DNA of 64,000 nucleotides from JAKFEE01 sp036675815 (GTDB taxonomy: Bacteria > Pseudomonadota > Alphaproteobacteria > Rhodospirillales > Magnetospirillaceae). Location of the stretch: the NCBI GenBank assembly GCA_036675815.1, contig JAKFEE010000028.1:1-64000 (forward strand), given 5' to 3'. The notes beneath the pieces were generated by a model. That model saw only the letters and a list, made by a program, of their open reading frames with translations. It was not told the origin of the DNA and searched no databases. This document shows, in pieces, positions 56,839 through 64,000 of the stretch. Position 1 is the first letter of the stretch. Each line of letters opens with the position of its first letter. Position numbers and translations under genes: made by a program.

Positions 56839-57890
56839 TCCTCTAGGTGCAACAAGACGGTGGCGCCGATGCAGGCAAAGGTCGCCACGGGGGCCCACGC
56901 GGCCAGCAGTGGCGGCAGCATGCCTATTTCGCCGAGGGCGGCGACGATGCCGTCCATCAACAGAAATCCGAACCCCAGCAGCAGCCCCACCGCCGCCCCC
57001 ACCGCCGGGCCGCCGCGGCGCCGCAGGCCGCTGATCGCCGGCGCCGCCAGCAGCACCATGATTACCGAGGCCAGCGGGGCGGTATAGCTGCGCATCAGTT
57101 GGGTCTGATATCGCGACGGCCGGTCGCCGCCCGACCAGCCGCCGCCGATGATGTCCCGCAGGCGGCTCGTCGACAGTTTCTGTGGCCGCGCCACCGCCTC
57201 GTTGATGTCGGCCGGCGACGGCCCATCGGCCCAGACCAGGCTGGCATCACTCGTCGGTTCCTGGCCGTCGGCGCCAAGCCTCAGGCCATCGACGCCGTGA
57301 AGCTGCCAGACCGAGTTCTCGTAGCGCGCCTCGCGGGCCTGCAGGCGCCGCGACATCAGACCGGCATCGTCGAGATCGTAAATGACGATGCCGCCGAGCT
57401 GCGTGCCATCCTCGGCGACCGTGGTGATGCGCACGACGCTCCGCTGGCCGCGCAGCCATAGGATCCCCTCGGGGGACTCCATGCTATCGCGATCCCACCA
57501 GTCGGCATACACCTGTTCGACGACGGGCACGACGCGATCGGCCAGGGCGAAATGAATGGCGGCAATTATCAGGCAGGCAGGCAGGAAGCTTGCCATCAGG
57601 CGCAAGGGCGCCAGGCCCGCCGCCCGCAACGCCACCACTTCGTTGTTGTTGGCCAGCGTCAGGAAGGCGAGAACGCTGCCGAGCAGCACCGACAGCGGCA
57701 CCAGGCGCTCGACGATGACTGGAAGGCGCAAGGCAGCATAAGTCAGCAGGTCGGTGGTCTGCTCGCCGCGTGCCAACACCTCCTCGGCGCTGTCGAGCAG
57801 GTCCATGAGTTCCAGCAGCGCCGTGAAGACCAGCAGGGAAATCAGGATGCGTCGCGCCAGAACGGCGTTGAAATAGCGAGTGACGATCAC
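56835..57890 (-). CDS. LptG-like permease (YjgP/YjgQ family)
   Basis: 351 aa from GTG 57890, which overlaps the LptF-like stop. Three N-terminal and three C-terminal membrane helices surround a periplasmic beta-jellyroll (about 130-260), the LptF/G layout. Conserved parts are VIVERLVPLSVLLGSVLAFL with LANNNEVVALRAAGL and the C-terminal GLLLGFGFLLMDGIVAALGE. LptFG with the LptB ATPase lifts lipopolysaccharide out of the inner membrane. Placed inside a lipid-headgroup operon, this pair may handle another envelope lipid, or be the ordinary LptFG of this genome. Confidence 0.85.
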   Translation of the reverse strand: MIVTRYFNAVLARRILISLLVFTALLELMDLLDSAEEVLARGEQTTDLLTYAALRLPVIVERLVPLSVLLGSVLAFLTLANNNEVVALRAAGLAPLRLMASFLPACLIIAAIHFALADRVVPVVEQVYADWWDRDSMESPEGILWLRGQRSVVRITTVAEDGTQLGGIVIYDLDDAGLMSRRLQAREARYENSVWQLHGVDGLRLGADGQEPTSDASLVWADGPSPADINEAVARPQKLSTSRLRDIIGGGWSGGDRPSRYQTQLMRSYTAPLASVIMVLLAAPAISGLRRRGGPAVGAAVGLLLGFGFLLMDGIVAALGEIGMLPPLLAAWAPVATFACIGATVLLHLEE

Positions 57891-59065
57891 GCCGAATGCC
57901 TCTGCCACGGCCACAGCCGGCCGACGGCCCGAAACACGTCGTCGACGCGCTCGAACAAGGCGTCCAGCGGATTGAGCCCCACCGCCCTGTTGGCGCGCTG
58001 GAACAGCAGCGCGCACGCCAGAGCGAACACGACGAGCGGCAGCCACAGCGCCACTGCCGGGCCGACCTTGCCCAAACCGATCAGGCCTTCGCCGAACTGA
58101 AGAAGATGATGATAGACGACCAGCACGACGGCCGCCAAGGCGATGCCCTTGCCGCGGCGCCCGCGCTTGGCCGCCACGCCCAGCGGCACGGCCAGCAGCG
58201 GCATTACCGTCATCGACATCGCCCGCGCCAGACGCGCGTGCAACTCGGCCTTCTGCCGGTTGGCCAAGACGGGATCGGCGGGGGCGGCTTGCCACAGCTC
58301 ATGCAGCGTCATCTCCCGCTCGTCCTCGCCACGCGGCCGGAACGGTGGCGGCGCCAGATCGAACGCGCGCGTGAGGTCGAGCTGGTTGAAATGCAGGGTC
58401 TTGGACGTGCCGTCGCCGGCCACGGCGACCTCCACGCCATCCTCCAGGACGAGGCGCAGTTGGCTGCGGTTGTCCCCCGCGACCAGGCGGCCACGTGTCG
58501 CGGTGATCACGGTTTCGCCGCCGTCCGGCTCGGTGCGGTGCACGAAGACGCCGCGCAGGCGCCAACCCGGCGTCACCTCGTCGGCCAGCACCGTCAGGCG
58601 GTCCTCGATGGTGACGAACGTGTCCTGCGGCAGGGTCCCCGTCCAGGTGCTGCTGGCGGCGATATGGCGGATACTGCGGTAGGCGTAGCGGCTGTAGGGC
58701 TGCGCATAGCCGTAGAGAAGCAAGGTGACCAGCGCCAGGAGAACGCTCAACAAAATCAGCGGCTGGGCGATGCGGCGCAAGGGCATGCCGCAGCCCAACA
58801 TGGCTTCCAGCTCGCTGTCCTCGCCCAGCCGGCTCACCATCAGGAAAATGCTGATGAAGAATCCCGCCGGCAGGGCGAGCCCGAGATAATGCGGCAGCAG
58901 GTTCATCGCCATGCGGAAGGCGAGATCGAACGAGCCATCGTGATCGGCCGTGAACTCCACCAGCCGCAGCACCCGTTCGAGCAGCAGGGCCGCCAGCACC
59001 ACGCCCAGTGCTATCAGCAGCCGGCGGGAGGTCTCGGACAGGATATAGCGGTCGATGAGCTTCAT
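57887..59065 (-). CDS. LptF-like permease (YjgP/YjgQ family)
   Basis: 392 aa from ATG 59065 (MKLIDRYILSETSRRLLIAL). Six membrane helices and a periplasmic jellyroll are visible. Diagnostic blocks are LPHYLGLALPAGFFISIFLM, VSRLGEDSELEAMLGCGMPL and GWRLRGVFVHRTEPDGGETV. Its extended C-terminus (FERVDDVFRAVGRLWPWQRH) is unusual. It pairs with the LptG-like protein; an ATPase partner is not encoded in the window. A HIT-protein gene ends 4 bases upstream, so transcription probably starts there. Confidence 0.87.
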   Translation of the reverse strand: MKLIDRYILSETSRRLLIALGVVLAALLLERVLRLVEFTADHDGSFDLAFRMAMNLLPHYLGLALPAGFFISIFLMVSRLGEDSELEAMLGCGMPLRRIAQPLILLSVLLALVTLLLYGYAQPYSRYAYRSIRHIAASSTWTGTLPQDTFVTIEDRLTVLADEVTPGWRLRGVFVHRTEPDGGETVITATRGRLVAGDNRSQLRLVLEDGVEVAVAGDGTSKTLHFNQLDLTRAFDLAPPPFRPRGEDEREMTLHELWQAAPADPVLANRQKAELHARLARAMSMTVMPLLAVPLGVAAKRGRRGKGIALAAVVLVVYHHLLQFGEGLIGLGKVGPAVALWLPLVVFALACALLFQRANRAVGLNPLDALFERVDDVFRAVGRLWPWQRHSA

Positions 59066-59069
59066 GCTG

Positions 59070-59525
59070 CTATGGGCGCGCGCCCGGCCAGCGTTGACGC
59101 AGGGTCGTCACCAGCCGCGCCAGCGTTTCCGCATCCGGCACCACGGCGCGTTCCAACTGCGGCGGGCCGGGCCAGCCGGCATCGGGATAGTCGATGCCCT
59201 CGAAGGCGCGGACCCCCGCATAGCGCGGGATCACGTGGAAGTGCACGGCAGGGTCCACCATCATCAGCATCAGATAGTTGATCTTGTCGTAGGCCACGAA
59301 AGCACCGAGCATGGCCTCGATGTCGGCGACCACCGGCTGCAGGCCCGCAAATCCGTCGCCGCTGACGGCGCCAAAGGCTTGCACCGGCTCGCGGCACACC
59401 AGCACGACGGCGCCCAAGGTCACTTGCTGGGGCCGCAGCAGGACGCTCCACCTTGGTGTTTCGGCAATCAAGGTGGCCGGATGCCCGAACTTGCGCAGCG
59501 TCGTCTCGACGGCGTTTGCGGCCAT
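59070..59525 (-). CDS. HIT-family protein
   Basis: 151 aa. The histidine triad region reads AVHFHVIPRY (about 93-102): the nucleophile-position His95 and the last His97 are kept, while the first His is replaced by Ala93. HIT proteins hydrolyse or transfer nucleotide groups, for example on ApnA or nucleotidyl-linked compounds. The N-terminal part LIAETPRWSVLLRPQQVTLG with LVCREPV fits. As first gene of the operon with LptFG-like and CDP-alcohol genes it could act on a nucleotide by-product; that link is inferred. Confidence 0.8.
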   Translation of the reverse strand: MAANAVETTLRKFGHPATLIAETPRWSVLLRPQQVTLGAVVLVCREPVQAFGAVSGDGFAGLQPVVADIEAMLGAFVAYDKINYLMLMMVDPAVHFHVIPRYAGVRAFEGIDYPDAGWPGPPQLERAVVPDAETLARLVTTLRQRWPGARP

Positions 59526-59626
59526 GATGCCCTTTTGGTTTCGGTTTGATCGCCGGCGGCTTGGCCGTATCCTTACCGCGCCGCCAATCGACGCGGCAAC
59601 CTTATCCTTAAAGTCTGGTATCCGCC

Positions 59627-60076
59627 ATGACTCGTTATGCCCTCGCCTGTCTTGCTCTGCTCGTTTTGGTGCCTGCCGCGGCGGCCTCCGAATGCGGCCC
59701 CGATACGTCGTGGCGCCTGCATGTCTCGGTCGTCGGGCTGCGCAGCGATTCCGGATCGATGGCGATAACGGTCTATGACGACCGGCCCGAGAAGTTCCTG
59801 GCCCCCGGCGGCAAGCTGTTGCGCCACCGCGTGCCCGTGGCGGGCACTACCGTCGAGGACTGCCTGGCCCTCCCCGGCCCCGGGCGCTATGCCGTGGCGG
59901 TCTATCATGACGAGGATGCCGACAAAGATTTCGATCGCAACATGTTCGGCTTGCCCAAGGAAGGCTACGGCTTTTCCAACGATGCCCCGACCTTGCTGGG
60001 GGTTCCCAGCTTCGAGGACGCAGCGTTCGCCGTCGGTTCGGCCACCACCAAGCTGATCATCACGCTGCGCTACTGA
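59627..60076 (+). CDS. DUF2141 secreted protein
   Basis: 149 aa. Signal peptide MTRYALACLALLVLVPAAAA, then one DUF2141 beta-sandwich: LHVSVVGLRSDSGSMAITVY, GRYAVAVYHDEDADKDFDRN, GLPKEGYGFSNDAP and a strand-rich end ITLRY. The acidic DEDADKDFDRN segment could bind calcium. The family's function is unknown; it is often found near lipid and carotenoid genes. It is divergent from the HIT operon. Confidence 0.87.
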   Translation: MTRYALACLALLVLVPAAAASECGPDTSWRLHVSVVGLRSDSGSMAITVYDDRPEKFLAPGGKLLRHRVPVAGTTVEDCLALPGPGRYAVAVYHDEDADKDFDRNMFGLPKEGYGFSNDAPTLLGVPSFEDAAFAVGSATTKLIITLRY

Positions 60077-60998
60077 CGCCCCGCTCGCAGGCGAGCGTCC
60101 AGCTCCCCTTGCTCTCGAAACCGCTCCCATCGGCGGCCAGCCCGCGCACCGACAACGTCACCTGCCAGCCCTCGTTGGTGCAGCGAACCCGGAAGAGGTG
60201 CCAGCGTGCCGCCTCTCCCTTGCGGGAGAATCCGGCCGAGGCCGACGGTGCGCCGACGACGGCGATCGGCTGTCCTCGGCCCGGGATGCAGTCGAGGCGC
60301 GAGTGGTGGCGGTGGCCGTGCACCACCAGCTCGGCGCCGACGCGCGCCAGGCAGGCCTGCAGGGCATCGCGATCGACCAACGCCTTGCGCCGCTGCCTGG
60401 CCGAATCGAGCGGCGGATGGTGCAGCGCCACGACCCGGAACAGCCCACGGCGGCCGAGATCGGCCAAAAGGCTTTCGGCACGGCGCAACTGCTCGGCGCC
60501 CAGCCGGCCGCTGGCCATGAACAAGGGCGTGGTCACCGCCGTCGACAGGCCGAGGAAGGCCACCGGCCCGCGCACGCGCACGAACGGAAAGGCCGCGGCC
60601 TCGTCCACCGTGGCGCCCCCGTCGCCGCTCATCCACGGCAGCCATTGGCCCAGGCCGAGGTGCCACGGGACGTCCACCGTCCGGTCGTGGTTGCCGGGGA
60701 CCACCGTCACGGCGCTCGGCTCGCCCAACTCGGCCAGCCACCGCCGCGCCGCCGCGAATTCGGCGGGCAGCGCCACGTTCACCAGATCGCCGGTAATCAC
60801 CATATGCTCGGCGCCGTGGGCGGCGACATCGTGCTGCAGCGCCTGCAGCACCTCGCGGCGATGGACCGCATGGCGCGCGCGATGCCAGGACAGCCAGCCC
60901 GGCAGCCGCTTGTTGAGCAGCATACGCAGCGACGGCCGCTCGTCGGGCAGCGGCAGGTGGGGGTCGGAAAAATGGGCGAAGGTGAATTCGACGGACAT
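60060..60998 (-). CDS. Calcineurin-like metallophosphoesterase
   Basis: 312 aa from ATG 60998. All metal motifs are present: FSDPHLP (DxH), GDLVN, VVPGNHDRT (GNHD), ALHHPPLD, and VHGHRHHS (GHxH). No signal peptide or membrane segment. Similar enzymes hydrolyse phosphodiesters or phospholipid precursors such as UDP-diacylglucosamine, or a lipid phosphate. Here a role in removing a phosphate from a lipid or headgroup intermediate is possible. Its 3' end overlaps the DUF2141 gene by 17 bases, and it is divergent from the second CDP-alcohol transferase. Confidence 0.86.
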   Translation of the reverse strand: MSVEFTFAHFSDPHLPLPDERPSLRMLLNKRLPGWLSWHRARHAVHRREVLQALQHDVAAHGAEHMVITGDLVNVALPAEFAAARRWLAELGEPSAVTVVPGNHDRTVDVPWHLGLGQWLPWMSGDGGATVDEAAAFPFVRVRGPVAFLGLSTAVTTPLFMASGRLGAEQLRRAESLLADLGRRGLFRVVALHHPPLDSARQRRKALVDRDALQACLARVGAELVVHGHRHHSRLDCIPGRGQPIAVVGAPSASAGFSRKGEAARWHLFRVRCTNEGWQVTLSVRGLAADGSGFESKGSWTLACERGVSSAA

Positions 60999-61070
60999 TC
61001 GCGTTTCCGGCAGGGTCGTGTATGAAAAGCGGTCGCCAAGGCAACGCGTCAAGGAGTTTCGTCGGAAACC

Positions 61071-62219
61071 ATGCCAGCCCCCGAGACCGCAGGCGGATCG
61101 CTGCCGCCCATCGCCATCATTGTCGGGCAGTGCCCCCTTCTCTTGTGGGGCATGACCACCGAGGAGCGGCTGCGGCGCTCGCTACGGCGGCAAGGCATCA
61201 CCGATGTTCGCCTTTGGCACGGACAACCCGCCGACGCGGCGGGAATGTTGCTGATTCGCGGCGATTACGTCTTCGACCCCGTCTTGCTGGCCGATCTGGC
61301 CCGGCGCCCCGGCACCGTTCTGCTGCACCAGGATCTTCCCGTCGCCGCCCATGTCGGCCGCGCGGAAGCGCGGGAGCTGACGGCGGCCATGGCGGAATCG
61401 CGGGCGCTGCCAGCGGGAACCGGGTTGACCCAGGTCGGCCCCGAGGGCTTGAGCAGCGCCTACAACAACAGCCTGCGCAAGCGCGAAGCCCCGTATCTCA
61501 TGCCGCTGACCCCCGCGACGGTGGATGCCGCCGAGCGGCGAACCTTCGCCGGCTCGTACAAGGGCGTCACCGATGCGGTCACCAAGTACCTGTGGCCGCG
61601 ACCGGCGCTTGCCGTGACCCGCTGGTGCGCGGCGGCGGGGGTCAGGCCGAATGCCGTCACGCTGCTGAGCCTGGTGATGGTGATCCTGGCGACCTGGGCC
61701 TTTTTCGAGGGTCGGTTCCTGCTAGGCTTGATCGCCGCCTGGCTGATGACCTTCCTCGATACGGTCGACGGCAAGCTGGCGCGCGTCACCCTGACCTCGA
61801 CTCGTTTCGGCAACGTCTTCGATCACGGCATAGATCTGATCCATCCGCCCTTCTGGTATTGGGCCTGGGTGGCCGGTTGCGAGAGCGTCGGCGCGTCGGC
61901 ACCTGGCCTGCAGGCGGCGTTGCTGCTGGTGATTGTCGGCTATGTCGTTCAGCGCGTGCAGGAGGGCGTGTTCATTGCCCTGTTCGGCCTGGAAATGCAC
62001 ATATGGCGACGGTTCGACAGCCTGTTCCGGCTGATCGTCGCCCGACGCAATCCCAACCTCGCCCTGCTGACGGTGGCCGCGCTGGTCGGTGCGCCGGACT
62101 ACGGGATGATTGCCGTCGCCGCTTGGACGGCGGTGTCGCTGGTCGTGCATACCATCCAGATCGCCCAGGCCGGCGGCGCACGGCGTGGCGGGCGGCTGGT
62201 GTCGTGGCTGGCCCGATGA
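61071..62219 (+). CDS. CDP-alcohol phosphotransferase with N-terminal extra domain (paralogue 2)
   Basis: 382 aa. The signature is complete: D230, D233, G234, A237-R238, G247, D251 and D255 (DTVDGKLARVTLTSTRFGNV). The N-terminal about 160 residues again form a Rossmann-like non-catalytic domain. It shares with paralogue 1 the segments YKGxTDxxTK, RxPNxxT and DHGxDxxHPPxWY, which mark a distinct subfamily. It starts a plus-strand run with the lipid kinase and the Tam41-like gene, each joined by ATGA overlaps. It should join a CDP-activated lipid or polyol to its partner. Confidence 0.87.
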   Translation: MPAPETAGGSLPPIAIIVGQCPLLLWGMTTEERLRRSLRRQGITDVRLWHGQPADAAGMLLIRGDYVFDPVLLADLARRPGTVLLHQDLPVAAHVGRAEARELTAAMAESRALPAGTGLTQVGPEGLSSAYNNSLRKREAPYLMPLTPATVDAAERRTFAGSYKGVTDAVTKYLWPRPALAVTRWCAAAGVRPNAVTLLSLVMVILATWAFFEGRFLLGLIAAWLMTFLDTVDGKLARVTLTSTRFGNVFDHGIDLIHPPFWYWAWVAGCESVGASAPGLQAALLLVIVGYVVQRVQEGVFIALFGLEMHIWRRFDSLFRLIVARRNPNLALLTVAALVGAPDYGMIAVAAWTAVSLVVHTIQIAQAGGARRGGRLVSWLAR

Positions 62220-63163
62220 CCCGCATCGGCGTCATCAGCAATCCACGCAGCCATGCCAGCAATGCCGGGCAGCTGGCGGACTTCGCCCGGCATTTTCCCA
62301 AGGTGCGCTTCGCCGCGCCGCAGTCCCGTGCGGAGCTGCAATCGGTGCTGGCCGACTTCGCCCGGCAGCAGGTCTCCGTCATAGCCGTTGACGGCGGCGA
62401 CGGTACGGTCCGCGCCGTCATCACCGACCTGCCCAACGCCTACCCCGGCGATTGGCCCGATCTGGCGCTGCTGGCATCGGGCAAGACCAATGTGATTGCC
62501 GCCGACCTTGGCAGCGTCGGCCGTGGCGATCGGGAACTGCGGCGTCTGCTTGCAGCCATCGGCGACGGCACCGCCCGGCGGCGCACGACGCGGCCGGCGC
62601 TGGAGGCGGCCTGGGGCGCGGCGCCGGACGAGGTGGTGCGCGGCTTTCTGTTCGGCGCCGCTGCTTTCTCCTACGGCACCATCCTGGCCAACAAGATCCT
62701 GCATCCGGCCGGCATCGTGCGCGGCCCGTCGGTGGCGGTATCGATCGCGGAGGTCCTGCGGCGCACCCTGTTCGGCGCGGAGCGCCGCCACTTGGCCCAG
62801 GGCGAGATGATGCACATCGCCGCCGACGGCGACGACCGTGGCGAAGGCCGCCGCTTCATCCTGCTGGCGACGACACTGAACCGCCTGATGCTTGGGCTGT
62901 GGCCGTTCTGGGGCGAAGGGGACGCCCCCATTCACTGGCTCGACGTCTCGGCCCCGCCGCAACGCCTGCTGCGCGGCATCGCCGCGGCGGCGCGCGGGCG
63001 ACCGCGCCCTTGGATGGCCGCCGCCGGCTGGGGCAGCGGCCGGGCGCAAGGACTCGATCTGGGATTCGACCACCCGTTCATCGTCGACGGCGACATCTAT
63101 CCTGCCGTGAGCGGCAATCTTCGCCTGTCGGTGACCCGGCCCATCGGGTTCCTGTCGCCATGA
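62216..63163 (+). CDS. Diacylglycerol-kinase-fold lipid kinase (candidate ceramide kinase)
   Basis: 315 aa from ATG 62216, overlapping the preceding stop. The DAGK nucleotide-binding motif is GGDGT at residues 60-64 (VIAVDGGDGTVRAVITDLPN), and the N-terminal loop is NPRSHASNAG. The C-terminal beta-sandwich (about 140-310) carries FGAAAFSYGTILANKILHPA. Soluble DGK-family proteins phosphorylate diacylglycerol, sphingosine or ceramide; the ceramide kinase of Caulobacter belongs to this family and lies in a similar neighbourhood. The product would be the substrate of the Tam41-like neighbour. Confidence 0.8.
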   Translation: MTRIGVISNPRSHASNAGQLADFARHFPKVRFAAPQSRAELQSVLADFARQQVSVIAVDGGDGTVRAVITDLPNAYPGDWPDLALLASGKTNVIAADLGSVGRGDRELRRLLAAIGDGTARRRTTRPALEAAWGAAPDEVVRGFLFGAAAFSYGTILANKILHPAGIVRGPSVAVSIAEVLRRTLFGAERRHLAQGEMMHIAADGDDRGEGRRFILLATTLNRLMLGLWPFWGEGDAPIHWLDVSAPPQRLLRGIAAAARGRPRPWMAAAGWGSGRAQGLDLGFDHPFIVDGDIYPAVSGNLRLSVTRPIGFLSP

Positions 63164-64000
63164 CCGATGGCCTGACAACGCACATTCTCGAGGCACTGCG
63201 CCGGCCGCTGCTGCCCGAGATAGCCGAATTTGCCGGCACTTTGGCGGCAGGCGACTCGGTGGTGGCGGTGCTGTTCTACGGCTCGTGCCTGCGTGACGCC
63301 ACGATCTCCGGCGTGCTCGACTTCTATGTGGTGGTGGACGACTACCGGCGATATCACCGCGGCAGACTGGCGGCGATGGCTAATGCCATGCTGCCGCCGA
63401 CGGTATCATTCGCCCAATCGGGCACGACGGCGGGTCCCTGCGCCAAGGTGGCGGTGATCTCGCTGCGACAGTTCACCCGCCGGATGCGGGGCGGCAGCAT
63501 GGACACCACGCTGTGGGCGCGTTTCTGCCAGCCGGCGGCGCTGGCCCACGTCCGCGACGAGGCCACCGCCATGGCGATTGCCGAGGCCCTGGCCGATGCC
63601 GCCGCCACCGCCGCCGCCTGGGCGGTCCGACTCGGCCCCGAACAGGGCAGCGCGGCCAAATATTGGACGGGATTGTTCCGCCATACCTATGGGGCCGAAC
63701 TGCGCGTCGAGAAGGCCGGCCGGGCGCAGGTCGTCTACGACCACGCCGCCGAGCATTTCGACGGCCTGCTGGCGCCGGCGCTGGCGCGGGCGGGCATCAT
63801 GGTCGAGGAAACGCCTGCGGGCGAGATGCGCCCGCGCGTTACATCAGACGAGCGGCGGGCGGCCCGAATCGCCTGGCAGCGGCGGCGCCGGGCCGGCAAG
63901 GCGCTCAATATCGCACGGCTGGTGAAGGCGGCCTTCACCTTCGAGAACGCGGTGGACTACATCGTGTGGAAGATCGAGCGCCACGCCGCGCAGCCGGTCG
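63160..64000 (+). CDS. Tam41-like CTP:lipid-phosphate cytidylyltransferase, incomplete at right edge
   Basis: 280 codons are readable, open to the end of the window. The segment VVAVLFYGSCLRDATISGVL, DFYVVVDDYRRYH (about 34-66) matches the catalytic core of Tam41/Mmp37, a mitochondrial-type CDP-diacylglycerol synthase: GS at 41-42, then D54 and D60-D61 as metal ligands. The C-terminal LVKAAFTFENAVDYIVWKIE resembles the family end. It overlaps the lipid kinase stop (ATGA). It would use CTP to turn a lipid phosphate into a CDP-lipid for the CDP-alcohol transferases. Confidence 0.7.
   Translation, partial: MTDGLTTHILEALRRPLLPEIAEFAGTLAAGDSVVAVLFYGSCLRDATISGVLDFYVVVDDYRRYHRGRLAAMANAMLPPTVSFAQSGTTAGPCAKVAVISLRQFTRRMRGGSMDTTLWARFCQPAALAHVRDEATAMAIAEALADAAATAAAWAVRLGPEQGSAAKYWTGLFRHTYGAELRVEKAGRAQVVYDHAAEHFDGLLAPALARAGIMVEETPAGEMRPRVTSDERRAARIAWQRRRRAGKALNIARLVKAAFTFENAVDYIVWKIERHAAQPV

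Overview
The window is high-GC (about two thirds G+C), tightly packed bacterial DNA with many 4-base ATGA gene overlaps. The gene content points to an alphaproteobacterium, most likely from the Rhodospirillales: a GcrA cell-cycle regulator, a DUF2336 protein, a bactofilin, a DUF1476 (F1-ATPase zeta-like) protein, a host-attachment protein, a fused-type indolepyruvate:ferredoxin oxidoreductase and the succinylase DAP pathway. The genus cannot be named from the sequence. No tRNA, rRNA or CRISPR array was seen.

Layout. 1-180: 5' end of an IS110-family transposase pointing off the left edge, next to murJ. 180-5075: murJ, an orphan gene, trpS and an AmpG-type permease. 5460-10211: typA/bipA, a PfkB sugar/nucleoside kinase, an EI24 membrane protein, a bactofilin and a small lipoprotein. 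10388-13964 (minus): GGDEF cyclase, DUF2336 and nth, all overlapping. 14090-17382: HAD nucleotidase, then dapD-dapE-membrane protein. 17400-19740: gcrA, a Tat-exported MBL hydrolase and a divergent IclR regulator. 19765-25426: acnA and acnB head to head. 25511-28103: accessory patch with two BrnT toxin loci and a decayed third. 28104-31641: SDR dehydrogenase, acetoacetyl-CoA synthetase and a small envelope protein. 31802-32935: an AT-richer Fic gene. 33227-37366: rpmI-rplT-pheS-pheT. 37575-42478: TerC, zeta-like protein, lepA, a decayed ubiX/iclR pair and a host-attachment protein. 42733-50895: AsmA, a small conserved protein, an RhlE-type helicase, cspA, infA and iorAB.

51318-64000 is the most interesting part. 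It holds a polysaccharide-type flippase, two nucleotidyltransferases, a BcerS/YghO-type acyltransferase, two paralogous CDP-alcohol phosphotransferases of an unusual subfamily, an extra-looking LptF/LptG permease pair, a HIT protein, a DUF2141 protein, a metallophosphoesterase, a diacylglycerol-kinase-fold lipid kinase and, running off the right edge, a Tam41-like CTP:lipid-phosphate cytidylyltransferase. Together they read as a bacterial sphingolipid (phosphoceramide) synthesis and export locus: N-acylation, phosphorylation, activation with CTP, headgroup transfer and transport to the outer membrane. The serine palmitoyltransferase expected for such a locus is not in the window and may lie to the right.

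Two repeat families are scattered between genes. One is a 28-54 nt palindrome beginning GGAGCGC (five copies, one of which supplies the C-terminus of the AmpG frame). The other is a dRS3-like ATTCCC-N8-GGGAAT family that forms paired MITE-like elements, one with terminal inverted repeats and flanking direct repeats.
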